This document shows positions 26,871 to 34,935 of a stretch of DNA of 64,000 bases, piece by piece (position 1 is the stretch's first letter; each line of letters begins with the position of its first letter). The position numbers and the translations under genes are program-made. Origin of the DNA: Bin80 sp965207565 (GTDB taxonomy: Bacteria; Bacteroidota; Rhodothermia; Rhodothermales; Bin80). The notes under the pieces were generated by a model. The model saw only the letters and a list, made by a program, of their open reading frames with translations, was not told the origin of the DNA and did not search any database. The DNA lies in NCBI GenBank assembly GCA_965207565.1, contig CBDBMQ010000033.1, positions 391,484 to 455,483 on the forward strand, read 5' to 3'.

Positions 26871-27815
26871 TTCCAGAGCAGTACGACAGTACTGCACACA
26901 TTTGCCCATCTCCTCCATCACACTGGATCCTTCTGGAATTGGGTATTCCAACTCAATCATGGCGGGAATTGAATATCCCTCATCTCTGATCAATTGTAGT
27001 ACTTCGGCAATCGGAGTATCTCCTGTACCCCATGGGACATTGTCCTGCCCGTTCTCAGGACTCTTTCGATCTTTGAGATGTAAATGGGCAATTCGATCAT
27101 GGTATTGCTGAATAACTGGAATCGGAGAAGTCCCCAATGCGGCAACATAATGACCGATATCTAAATTGAGCATATTGTTTGGCGAGTGCGCCAGATACTC
27201 ATCAAAACTAAAGTCTTCGTTGGCCACCTGTAGATGATTATGCATGCTATTGAGTAAATCATGTTTGGATGCAAAGGGGGCCATTCGCTCGGATGAATTG
27301 GCGGAGATTTCGAATGAGATCCCACGAGCCCCAATTGCTTTTGCGGCACGGTATGCATAATCAATATCTTCGTCCGACCAGTTGGGGTTGCCCAACTTCA
27401 GGATATCAACATCAACGCCCGCATCCCGATACATTTTCCCTAACTCTGTAAATTTTTCGGTCGGAGCACTGCGACGCCATTTTTGGAGTTCCAATTGGGC
27501 TTCCCTCCGTGCATCCATATAGGCGGTCCTTTCCTCTGGGGTCATGGAGTCGGTACGGCGACGAGGGGCGCCTCCTGATGGGGCTCCTGCATATATCTCG
27601 GCGGGGGTTCCCATTAACTCTATCGTATTGAGTCCGAGCGTTTGCATATATCCAAGAATTTCTTCTGCACTACCAGGGATCTGGCGAAAGCTGTAGGATA
27701 TTGCACCAATCTTTACAGCAGAGGGCGTTGCCAACAGCTGACGCGGAGCAATTGCGATTCCGGTAGCTGCCCCGGCAATTTTTAGGAAGTTGCGGCGGTT
27801 AAATATCGTATGCAT
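26865..27815 (-). CDS. Tat-exported sugar isomerase/epimerase-like TIM-barrel protein
   Basis: A 316-residue protein of the xylose-isomerase-like TIM-barrel family. The N-terminus carries a twin-arginine motif (NRRNFLK) and a hydrophobic core, so folded export to the periplasm is likely. Barrel motifs include LNTIELMG, LNLDIGHYVA, HLHLKDRK and MIELEYPIP, with the conserved acidic and histidine metal ligands. An unusual proline/arginine-rich insertion (GAPRRR and nearby) lies around residue 80. The sugar substrate is unknown. Its 3' end overlaps the HD gene by six bases. Confidence 0.8.
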   Translation of the reverse strand: MHTIFNRRNFLKIAGAATGIAIAPRQLLATPSAVKIGAISYSFRQIPGSAEEILGYMQTLGLNTIELMGTPAEIYAGAPSGGAPRRRTDSMTPEERTAYMDARREAQLELQKWRRSAPTEKFTELGKMYRDAGVDVDILKLGNPNWSDEDIDYAYRAAKAIGARGISFEISANSSERMAPFASKHDLLNSMHNHLQVANEDFSFDEYLAHSPNNMLNLDIGHYVAALGTSPIPVIQQYHDRIAHLHLKDRKSPENGQDNVPWGTGDTPIAEVLQLIRDEGYSIPAMIELEYPIPEGSSVMEEMGKCVQYCRTALES

Positions 27816-27957
27816 GGCATGGCAGGATCTATTCCTAGAATGAAAGAGAAGTTACTGAATCCATTAGGAACTAGCAACAACGACAAACTCGTGAACTGAT
27901 TATTATTGCTAATCCGACAAAGTTTACCTTGAACAATCAGTAATGGTTAACTACTGT

Positions 27958-28587
27958 TCAGTCCATTGTCGTGTTGAATCCTGGAAGGGGAGCTCCAATG
28001 TCCAACCACTGGCGTATCGCATCAGTACCTACCTGTCGAACTAACAACTTTTCGTCGCGAATTTCGTAGTTTGCCCCCTTTGAAGCTTTCACAGCGAGAA
28101 ACCGATCAATTATCATAATTTGCGGGGTTGCTGGCTCTCCGTATGAGCCTTCCCAGACATATTTTATTATCGCCTCATTCGCCCAGCTCCGCCCTGTTAT
28201 AATCTCGTCAAATTTTCCGAATTTCGAAAGATGTTCTAGACCATTTTCTGTCTTCCAATCTTTAGCTATTCCTATCGAAACAAATTCTCGATCATTAACT
28301 GAAGCTGTATTCTGAACCAAACTTTTTAGTTGGTCTATCCTCTGAGGTAATTCCTTATGATTGGAATAACCACACCCCGACGATCCAATATATATAAAGA
28401 CTAACTCTGCACCTCCAGGAGCTGCATAGTTGGGTTGATAATTGAAATTCGACTTATTGTCCCAGTTGATGGACACACTTGGCATCTCAAAAAGACCCAA
28501 ATACGTCGCACAGAAACCTGCGATGAATACGGTAAAAAGGAATGCCCCAATGTATATGAACGTATAACGACCTCCTCTTGTTAGCAT
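27958..28587 (-). CDS. Membrane-anchored thioredoxin-fold protein with CxxS site
   Basis: A 209-residue protein with one N-terminal transmembrane segment (about residues 9-30) and a periplasmic domain. IYIGSSGCGYS sits where thioredoxins carry WCxxC, leaving a single-cysteine CGYS site, and ATPQ supplies the cis-proline loop. A monothiol site suggests a mixed-disulfide binding or isomerase role. It is unlikely to be a simple reductase. The ATG at 28587 is preferred; a TTG two codons earlier is possible. It is the last gene of a run made of a Cys-rich peptide, a propeller lipoprotein and this protein. The role is unknown; the cysteine-rich neighbour may be a substrate. Confidence 0.6.
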   Translation of the reverse strand: MLTRGGRYTFIYIGAFLFTVFIAGFCATYLGLFEMPSVSINWDNKSNFNYQPNYAAPGGAELVFIYIGSSGCGYSNHKELPQRIDQLKSLVQNTASVNDREFVSIGIAKDWKTENGLEHLSKFGKFDEIITGRSWANEAIIKYVWEGSYGEPATPQIMIIDRFLAVKASKGANYEIRDEKLLVRQVGTDAIRQWLDIGAPLPGFNTTMD

Positions 28588-28704
28588 GACCAACTTGTTC
28601 AGTTTGGAGCGTGTGCGCTAAAGTATAGTATCAGGAAAAAACTGTTTCCGTGAGCTTCATCAAATCAGCGAAGAGTGAAACAAATTTTTGAGATATTATT
28701 GAAA

Positions 28705-29889
28705 TTACTCATCAACAGTACTGTAGCTGCGAACTGAAATTTGAGGGTATGGTGAGGTATATATAGTGTAAAAATGATCTTCTGAGACAGCCTTAATTAT
28801 CGGTAACGAATCACCTATATAAACTGCCTCTCCACTCCGGGATAGCATGATATAAGATCGAAGCATAGCATATCTCTCTCCTTCCCCTTCCTCAGGGTCA
28901 ACACTCTCAGGTGTAAAAGAGGCTATCTGAACAATCACATATTTTTCAGGTAACGGGACAATTCCCACCACCTGATCGTGCTTGCTGGAAAGCAAACCCA
29001 TAGATACTTCAGATTGTCCTGAGTCTCCCAGTTTATTTTCTACTACCCTCAGTGTCTCAAAATTCGAGATTTTTGCTACCCATCGAATGTCCCCCTCAAG
29101 TGAATAGCCATAGATCGTTGGAAGCAATCGGGGAGAATATATGATCCGTCCAGGGTGACGCGAACATGCAATGTTCCCTCTACCGAAGACGTGTTGTACC
29201 ATGGCGGATGGGGATTTGTATATGGTACCAAAAGCGCCCAAGCTATCTCCTTCCAATGCGTAAGAAAAGATTGCATTAGAAGATTTCCCAGAAGAAGTAC
29301 CGTGAACATAGAGAATACCATCCTGCTTGCATAGCCCAACTGGACTGACAGATAGGGTCACGGCCTTTTCCAATTTATGTGTATTACCCACCCGCTTGAA
29401 AATTGTCTTCCGATAACTTTTATCAACTACATAAACTCGTCCAATAGAGTCAACCTCCATGCCCCTAGGCATGAAAAATTCGCCGGGACCTCTGCCAGGA
29501 CTCCCCACTGAATAGAGAAACAAACCTTCCGAATTAAATACTCTTACTTCACTGTATTGCGCATCCAGTATATACATATTGCCACTAGAATCCAACTTGA
29601 TATCGGAAATCTGGCCAAACATCTCGTATGGTTTCCCATTCAACGCTCCAAGTGTCAGGATCTTTGTTGACGATAATAGATTCTGAGCTAATTCTCTAGC
29701 ATCTTGGAGATCTTTGGAACCATAGTCGTGTGAATCAAGATCATGACTGTCGTCAATACCTGGAATCAGACTTGGGACTGGATGAACGATTTCCCGAGAT
29801 TCCTCGGAAACTCTGCATGAACTCAGAAGGATCAGTAATGCACCAAACAACAATGACACTGAGCGATAAATTTTTCTCCTAAAAACCAT
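28705..29889 (-). CDS. Six-bladed beta-propeller lipoprotein
   Basis: A 394-residue predicted lipoprotein. The signal ends in LLSSC (Cys25). The body has propeller strands such as SDIKLDSSGNMYILDA, VRVFNSEGLFLYSVG and GMEVDSIGRVYVVD, matching the 6-bladed propeller/NHL type common next to small secreted peptides in Bacteroidota. An acidic, Asp/His-rich linker (DDSHDLDSHDYG) follows the anchor. No catalytic site was seen, and a binding or scaffold role outside the inner membrane is inferred. It lies 85 bases downstream of the Cys-rich peptide gene. Confidence 0.7.
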   Translation of the reverse strand: MVFRRKIYRSVSLLFGALLILLSSCRVSEESREIVHPVPSLIPGIDDSHDLDSHDYGSKDLQDARELAQNLLSSTKILTLGALNGKPYEMFGQISDIKLDSSGNMYILDAQYSEVRVFNSEGLFLYSVGSPGRGPGEFFMPRGMEVDSIGRVYVVDKSYRKTIFKRVGNTHKLEKAVTLSVSPVGLCKQDGILYVHGTSSGKSSNAIFSYALEGDSLGAFGTIYKSPSAMVQHVFGRGNIACSRHPGRIIYSPRLLPTIYGYSLEGDIRWVAKISNFETLRVVENKLGDSGQSEVSMGLLSSKHDQVVGIVPLPEKYVIVQIASFTPESVDPEEGEGERYAMLRSYIMLSRSGEAVYIGDSLPIIKAVSEDHFYTIYTSPYPQISVRSYSTVDE

Positions 29890-29974
29890 TGCTGTTGGGG
29901 AGTAAGCATAACCCGGAATATCTTCAAACGAACCAAGAAATGATCTACGGATAGCGCCGTCTCAAAGACAGTCA

Positions 29975-30226
29975 CTATTCTATTTCCCCACAAGTTGAAG
30001 CATTACAGACATCATTTCCTCTACTCATTCGACAAGTAAAATTATCCTCATAAACACAGACTCCAAAGAGCGGACTCTCATAATCCATTTCACAGATATT
30101 GTTCTCGCAGGGGTGCCTCGCAGCATCAGCTTCGCTGAAAATCGCATTATTCATAAGAGAGCCAAACAAGAAGATCGCAATTGCGGCAAATAATGTTAGT
30201 GCTATTGTTGATACACAGTGTTTCAT
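29975..30226 (-). CDS. Small secreted Cys-rich peptide precursor
   Basis: An 83-residue protein (85 from the ATG at 30232). The first 30 residues form a long hydrophobic signal or leader, followed by SEADAARHPCEN. The mature part has six cysteines in a spaced pattern (HPCENNIC, VCVYEDNFTC, VCNASTC), suggesting three disulfides. The leader-to-core change recalls the NVEALA-type small exported proteins of Bacteroidota, but the NVEALA word itself is absent. A longer frame from 30409 would run into group II intron domain VI and is rejected as the start. Function is unknown. The two genes after it encode a propeller lipoprotein and a thioredoxin-fold protein. Confidence 0.6.
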   Translation of the reverse strand: MKHCVSTIALTLFAAIAIFLFGSLMNNAIFSEADAARHPCENNICEMDYESPLFGVCVYEDNFTCRMSRGNDVCNASTCGEIE

Positions 30227-30416
30227 GGTCATACGGCTAATGTGTGTTATTTGGTAAGTGTTGACGAAAGGCGTCGTAAACTTGGAGGAGTCGAAAGTTC
30301 CAATCAGGGAAAGTCGCTCCTTAATGAGACGGAACGGCGAACTGTAAAGCCGCAATGAAGGTGCATGTTCCATAATTTTGGGAATGTCAAGTAGCCGGAG
30401 GAATTTCACTCTCTGA

Positions 30417-30459
30417 CCCTCACGGAACGCTGCGTGATCCTCTCAACTCACGCAACTCT
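30417..30459 (-). ncRNA. Group II intron domain V-like hairpin
   Basis: The minus strand reads AGAGTTGCGTGAG, TTGAGAGG, ATCACGCAGCGTTC and then CGTGAGGG. This follows the 34-base catalytic domain V layout of bacterial group II introns, where typical copies read GAGCCGTGTGAATTGAGAGG and continue TTCACGCACGGTTC. The lower stem GCGTGA/TCACGC is intact; the base of the stem is altered relative to the usual GAGCCG/CGGTTC pairing. Confidence 0.65.
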
Positions 30460-30873
30460 TACCATGCAGCCGTTTGGAATTGAACAAAGGTAAACCGTAA
30501 AGAAACTCCCAATGTACGAATATACCAGAATTTTGACGAGCAATCTTCATTAACCAGCGCCACGACCGTCTCCAATGTCCCCGGAAGCACTTATACTTCG
30601 GCATCATCCATCGAATGATGTGCTGATTGATACTTCTCTCAGAACCCTTTCCAACTCTGATGTGAAAAATACCGCTCCATCCATTTATCAAACGCGTAGT
30701 GCAGAAACAGATTGATCAGCGCTCTATGTACAAGAGTACCCATTTCTGATCCGTGTGACGCCGTACCGCTTTCACCAATAGTTCAGGTCTATCGTGTCAA
30801 AGTATGACTCGATACCCGTGTCCAATACCCCATGCTCGCTGCCAGCATCACGTTCACGTCTGCCACAGCGCAT
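30443..30873 (-). pseudogene. Group II intron reverse transcriptase/maturase remnant
   Basis: Three protein fragments in different frames match the expected order of a group II intron reverse transcriptase. An N-terminal piece reads YFDTIDLN (ending at 30781), corresponding to the usual FDNIDHEL. After a frameshift, LVKAVRRHTDQKWVLLYIER runs from 30778 to a stop at 30716. The C-terminal maturase end (SINQHIIRWMM, KIARQNSGIFVHW) lies in 30691-30443. Most of the catalytic palm and thumb is missing between the last two pieces, so no active enzyme can be made. The identification comes from remembered family sequence. Confidence 0.75.
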
Positions 30874-31036
30874 AATTTTCCAGACAACGTCCGGCTCTTT
30901 CGAAAACCCAAAGCGCCCTACAAAACCGTTAAACTATCCAGTTCCTCCATGGTATTACGCCGTGCTTCCCTGTTGGTGTTGCTAGGAGGTTTTCAAGGCA
31001 ACAATGGGTTCGCTCAGCGTTTTAGAGATAAACATT

Positions 31037-32431
31037 ATGAAAATAATTATAGAAAACTTGGGCGTTCTGAAAAAGGCGGCGTTTGAGCTCGGCGACCTAA
31101 CCTTGATTTGCGGATACAACAACACGGGCAAAACATATGCGACGTATGCCCTGTTTGGTTTTCTGCAACGCAGGCGGAGATTCATGAAAGCCGAAATTTC
31201 CGATCAGAAAATAAGGGAGCTCGTTAATGACGGCGCAACGCAGATTAGTATTGCAAGACACGCCAAAAATGCGAAAAATATTCTTTCAAAAGGCTGCCGA
31301 AGATACACTCAGGAACTTCCCAGAATCTTCGCGACCAAGCCAAGATACTTCGAGAAAACTCAGTTTCAGGTGGAATTAGACCTAGATTTGGAATCGATTC
31401 TGTCTCCTGCTTTCGAACAAAAAATACGGTCTAGAAAAAGCGAACTTCTCTCATTGAGCAAGCTTGGGGGAAACAAGAACCTCGCAGTTTCCCTGTCGGC
31501 GGACACCGAAAAAATCGAATTGCCCACAACGATAATCAAGGAGATAATCTCGGATAGCATTAACGAGATAATCTTCGGTCAACATTTCCCCAATCCCTTT
31601 ATTGCTAGCGCGGAGCGTACCGGTGTTGCAATCTTTAGCAAGGAGCTTGATTTTGCCAGAAATCGGCTGCTGGAGGAAATGGCTCAAGCGGACAAGGATA
31701 TTGATCCAATGGAATTGCTTTTCAAATCCTACAATGATTACGCTTGGCCGGTGAAGGCGAACGTGGAGTTCACCCGCAGACTTGCAGATATTACCAAGGA
31801 AGACAGTTTCATTGTCAAAGAATACCCTCAGATTCTGGATGAATTCACTGATATCATTGGCGGTGAATATATCTCAGGGAGCAACAGTTCAATTTATTTC
31901 AAACCTTCGGGCAGACGTCTCAGGCTGACTATGGGAGAAAGTTCCGGTGCCGTGCGCTCCATGTTGGATATTGGTTCTTATTTGCGTCATATGGCAAAAC
32001 CAGGCGACTTGCTGATGGTGGATGAACCGGAATTAAGCCTGCATCCTGAAAATCAGCGCCGAGTCGCCCGGCTTTTCGCCCGGCTGATAAATCTTGGGAT
32101 TCGTGTTTTTGTAACCACTCACAGCGACTATATCATCAAGGAACTGAATACATTGATCATGCTCAATCAGGATAAGCCCTATCTAAAGAGAATTGCCGAG
32201 AGGGAGGGCTACCGGAGCGAAGAATTTGTTGACGCCGAGAGAGTAAAAATTTATATGGCAGAAAAGGCTTTGATAAAAACAAGGAGCAGCAATAAAAGGA
32301 GAAGTCGACATCAGACACTCACGGAAGCCAAAGTAAGCCATGAGCAGGGAATTGATGCCCGCAGCTTTGACGAGACAATAAACAAGATGAACGAGATTCA
32401 GGAAGCCATTGTATGGGGAGATGGGCAATGA
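31037..32431 (+). CDS. AAA (OLD/SMC-like) ATPase of putative two-gene defence module
   Basis: A 464-residue ABC-type AAA ATPase of the AAA_15/AAA_21 (OLD-like) group. Walker A is GYNNTGKT (about residue 28). A helical middle region follows. Near residue 300 the TMGESSGAVRS segment is a likely signature motif, then Walker B LLMVDEPELSLHPENQ and the TTHSDYII switch. No TOPRIM domain is fused. The ATG at 31037 (MKIIIENLG) is the usual N-terminus of such proteins; an in-frame start at 31004 adds an unlikely leader. It overlaps the next gene by four bases (ATGA at 32428-32431). Similar ATPases sense phage or DNA ends in Septu, PARIS and OLD systems; that role is inferred here. Confidence 0.75.
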   Translation: MKIIIENLGVLKKAAFELGDLTLICGYNNTGKTYATYALFGFLQRRRRFMKAEISDQKIRELVNDGATQISIARHAKNAKNILSKGCRRYTQELPRIFATKPRYFEKTQFQVELDLDLESILSPAFEQKIRSRKSELLSLSKLGGNKNLAVSLSADTEKIELPTTIIKEIISDSINEIIFGQHFPNPFIASAERTGVAIFSKELDFARNRLLEEMAQADKDIDPMELLFKSYNDYAWPVKANVEFTRRLADITKEDSFIVKEYPQILDEFTDIIGGEYISGSNSSIYFKPSGRRLRLTMGESSGAVRSMLDIGSYLRHMAKPGDLLMVDEPELSLHPENQRRVARLFARLINLGIRVFVTTHSDYIIKELNTLIMLNQDKPYLKRIAEREGYRSEEFVDAERVKIYMAEKALIKTRSSNKRRSRHQTLTEAKVSHEQGIDARSFDETINKMNEIQEAIVWGDGQ

Positions 32432-33009
32432 ATCCAGACCTTGATACCTTGAAGAAACTGATCAAAGACGAAGCAGTGGTGACTGTCAAGAAGGATCGGA
32501 ATGGCAAAAATTTTCTCGAACTAAAGGAACATGGAGGAGAATCGTCCGGGTACAAAATAAAAATACTTAACACGCCGGAAGACACAATCGCAATCAAATC
32601 TGACATGTTTCCCCCTCCGAAAAGGATTTTTAGAAACACCAAAGGCGAATGCAAGAGAGCAGATTTTGTCATTATCGCCAAGGACGGGAGGAAGAATTGG
32701 ATAATTTACGTCGAATTGAAACGCAGCAACAATGGTTTGGAGAAAGAGATAATGCAACAGCTTCAGGGATCCAGATGTTTTATTGATTACTGCCGCACGG
32801 TTGGTCGAACGTTTTGGGAAAAACCTAGCTTTCTTGAAGAGAACGATTATCAACAGCGATATGTTAGTGTGAAAAATATTAGTGTAACCAAAAGACCATC
32901 AAGAATCACAAACCCGCCTTTGCATGACTGCCCTGAAAACATGCTTAAAATCAGTGCGCCACCCAAGAATCGTATTTGGTTCAAGCAGTTGTTAAGTTCG
33001 GCGAATTAG
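32428..33009 (+). CDS. PD-(D/E)XK-like nuclease partner of the AAA ATPase
   Basis: A 193-residue protein coupled to the ATPase by an ATGA overlap. The core reads RADFVI (Asp, bases about 32656-32670), then IYVELKRS (E-x-K at 32713-32721), then QQLQGSRCFIDYC. This is the D...ExK plus Gln arrangement of the PD-(D/E)XK nuclease fold. No HNH, TOPRIM or DUF4435 motif is present, so it does not look like PtuB or AriB. As a small nuclease encoded with an OLD-like ATPase it is a plausible toxin or effector. I do not recognise a named family. Confidence 0.6.
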   Translation: MNPDLDTLKKLIKDEAVVTVKKDRNGKNFLELKEHGGESSGYKIKILNTPEDTIAIKSDMFPPPKRIFRNTKGECKRADFVIIAKDGRKNWIIYVELKRSNNGLEKEIMQQLQGSRCFIDYCRTVGRTFWEKPSFLEENDYQQRYVSVKNISVTKRPSRITNPPLHDCPENMLKISAPPKNRIWFKQLLSSAN

Positions 33010-33053
33010 ATGATGTGCCGACTATGAAGCCAGATCCTCCTATTTCTGCATGA

Positions 33054-33620
33054 TCAGTCACCCGCCGGCTCAGCGCTCTTGAGATAGTACAATGCAGGCA
33101 ATTCGCGAAGCTCCTGAGCAATATCCAGACCATATCCCACAATGAATTCTCCACTGGAAATAAATCCTACATGATCCACCTCAATCGGACTCCCTTTCAC
33201 TTTCACCATGGAAACGATGGTGACAGACTTTGGCCTATGCTTCGAAAGCTGCTGGCGCACATGTGTCAGCGTTCGACCTGAGTCGACAACGTCTTCGACC
33301 AAAATCACATGTTGATCGCGAAGTGGCACCATTGGTGGCATGATCTCTTGGATGGACTGGCTGCTTGTTGTTCGGTCACCGTAGGAACTCAAGCGCCAGA
33401 AGTCAACGACACAGGGAAGTTTTATGGCGCGCACTAAGTCTGCTGTAAAGATGAACGCCCCCTGCATTAAGCCGATCACAACCGGACGATGCCCCTGGTG
33501 CGTACGGGTCAGTGTTTGTCCGATTTCCCGAACACGCGCTGCAATCGCATCTGCATCCTTGAACAGCTTCAGATGCCGGCCATGAATGATTTCAGTTTCG
33601 TTCGAAATAGAGTCTGGCAT
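33054..33620 (-). CDS. hpt: Hypoxanthine phosphoribosyltransferase
   Basis: A purine-salvage enzyme transferring ribose-5-phosphate from PRPP to hypoxanthine or guanine. From the ATG at 33620 it is 188 residues with VVIGLMQGAFIF (N-terminal loop), SSYGDRT and the PRPP-binding motif VILVEDVVDSGRTL. The start lies inside the end of tilS (29-base overlap); an upstream in-frame start at 33683 would overlap more. The order tilS-hpt is common in bacteria. Confidence 0.9.
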   Translation of the reverse strand: MPDSISNETEIIHGRHLKLFKDADAIAARVREIGQTLTRTHQGHRPVVIGLMQGAFIFTADLVRAIKLPCVVDFWRLSSYGDRTTSSQSIQEIMPPMVPLRDQHVILVEDVVDSGRTLTHVRQQLSKHRPKSVTIVSMVKVKGSPIEVDHVGFISSGEFIVGYGLDIAQELRELPALYYLKSAEPAGD

Positions 33621-34935
33621 ATTTATGGGTTTGATCCATGACCCGAAATGTGTGCGAGAGGCGATATCCAACAATCCATACAATTTCGCCCTTACTACAC
33701 ACCACGATTACGTCTTTTCGCCTAGAGGCTGGAACACCTATATCCGTTAACAGGTCGCTAACCTTCTTTGTACCCTCCATTCCCAAGGGGCGGATTCGAT
33801 CCCCCGGCCTCCAGTTACGAACCGTCAAAGGTATGGTTAAGCGATCTGCGTCAAGCCAGGCTTCATCCAGACCAGGGAGATTTTCCGGCTTGGTGAGGGA
33901 TAGATCAAGCTTGAGTTGCCCTCCAGGAATAGCTACCGGACTGGAATCCCCAAACAGCTTTGATTTTTCCATCGGCTCGTGGCCAACGGAGTCTGAAAAT
34001 GTGAGATAGTTTTGATCCCGCCAGATCGCTCCCCCACCTACCTCAACCCGCTTCCCGGACTGCATGTGAATCAGGGCCATGATCCTCTGCGCCGTTGCTT
34101 CATCGGCCGGAGCCTGTGGGATCCAGTGGCGCAGTCCCTCAATCACCAAACGCTGTGCCAATACATTGGGGATTTGCTCCAGATAGGTAATCTCCAGCGA
34201 CTGTCCCTTGGAAGCAGCATCAAAGTTCTCCGTAATTACTGGAGCAATGAATTGGTCAACCCACTGCCCGACGAGGCTGGCACTGCGAGCAAATGCATCG
34301 GCATTCAAATGCGGCATCACTCTGATGCGCAATCTAGATCGCAGATACTTTTCATCCTGGTTACTCACATCTTCGCGCCACTCAAGATGCCGGGCATCGG
34401 CATAGGAACGAATGGAGTCTCTCGTTTCAGTAAGTAGTGGTCGAATCAGATTACATGATGCCTCCAAACATCGTACTGGACGCATTCCCACAATCCCCTC
34501 CAGGCCTGTGCCACGATTGAGATTGATGAGTAAAGACTCTGCCTGATCGTCACAATGATGCCCTACCGCAACACTTGTGATCTGCTGCTCAGAAGCTGTT
34601 TTTACAAACAGAGAATACCGAATCTCGCGGGCGGCCATTTGCACTGAGCACTTGGTGCCGGTAGCATGAGGATGTGCAGGAGCTTGATGGACATGGAGTT
34701 TCAGGCCTTGCTGAGCGCATAAGTCACGTACAAATTTTTCATCCTCATCTGAGTCAGAGCCACGTAACTGAAAATTTATGTGAACGATTTCACACCCGAA
34801 TCCCAAACCATTCAATACATCCAGAAGCACAACCGAATCAACCCCCCCACTGACTCCTATCAGGATACGCTGGCCGGTCGTCACCTGACCGGTATGCTCC
34901 ATATAAGCTGCGACCCGGTCACGGAATGATTTCAT
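33592..34935 (-). CDS. tilS: tRNA(Ile)-lysidine synthase
   Basis: Modifies C34 of tRNA-Ile(CAU) to lysidine using ATP and lysine. From the ATG at 34935 it has 447 residues with the PP-loop SGGVDSVVLLDVL near residue 30, GHHCDDQAE, and a C-terminal TilS domain containing RNWRPGDRIRPLGM and KKVSDLLTDIGVP. An in-frame ATG at 34947 is the alternative start. Both lie inside the mutL 3' end, so mutL, tilS and hpt overlap in series and are likely translated together. Confidence 0.93.
   Translation of the reverse strand: MKSFRDRVAAYMEHTGQVTTGQRILIGVSGGVDSVVLLDVLNGLGFGCEIVHINFQLRGSDSDEDEKFVRDLCAQQGLKLHVHQAPAHPHATGTKCSVQMAAREIRYSLFVKTASEQQITSVAVGHHCDDQAESLLINLNRGTGLEGIVGMRPVRCLEASCNLIRPLLTETRDSIRSYADARHLEWREDVSNQDEKYLRSRLRIRVMPHLNADAFARSASLVGQWVDQFIAPVITENFDAASKGQSLEITYLEQIPNVLAQRLVIEGLRHWIPQAPADEATAQRIMALIHMQSGKRVEVGGGAIWRDQNYLTFSDSVGHEPMEKSKLFGDSSPVAIPGGQLKLDLSLTKPENLPGLDEAWLDADRLTIPLTVRNWRPGDRIRPLGMEGTKKVSDLLTDIGVPASRRKDVIVVCSKGEIVWIVGYRLSHTFRVMDQTHKYARLYFERN

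Larger units (their letters stand above)
30386..30873 (-). mobile_element. Degenerate group II intron (3' part)
   Basis: The 3' end of a bacterial group II intron is recognisable on the minus strand. Domain V is followed by a domain-VI-like segment ending in GGCTACTTGAC at 30386, which resembles known intron 3' ends. Upstream lies a broken reverse-transcriptase/maturase frame. No intact 5' intron end (GTGYG type) was found before the plus-strand ATPase gene at 31037. The element appears immobile: its coding sequence has frameshifts and a large internal deletion. It lies directly upstream of the Cys-rich peptide gene and divergent from the ATPase gene. Confidence 0.75.

Noticed and set aside
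30227..30409. N-terminal extension of the Cys-rich peptide
   Set aside because: The extension is the readthrough of group II intron domain VI, not protein-like; the secretory leader starts at 30226 or 30232.
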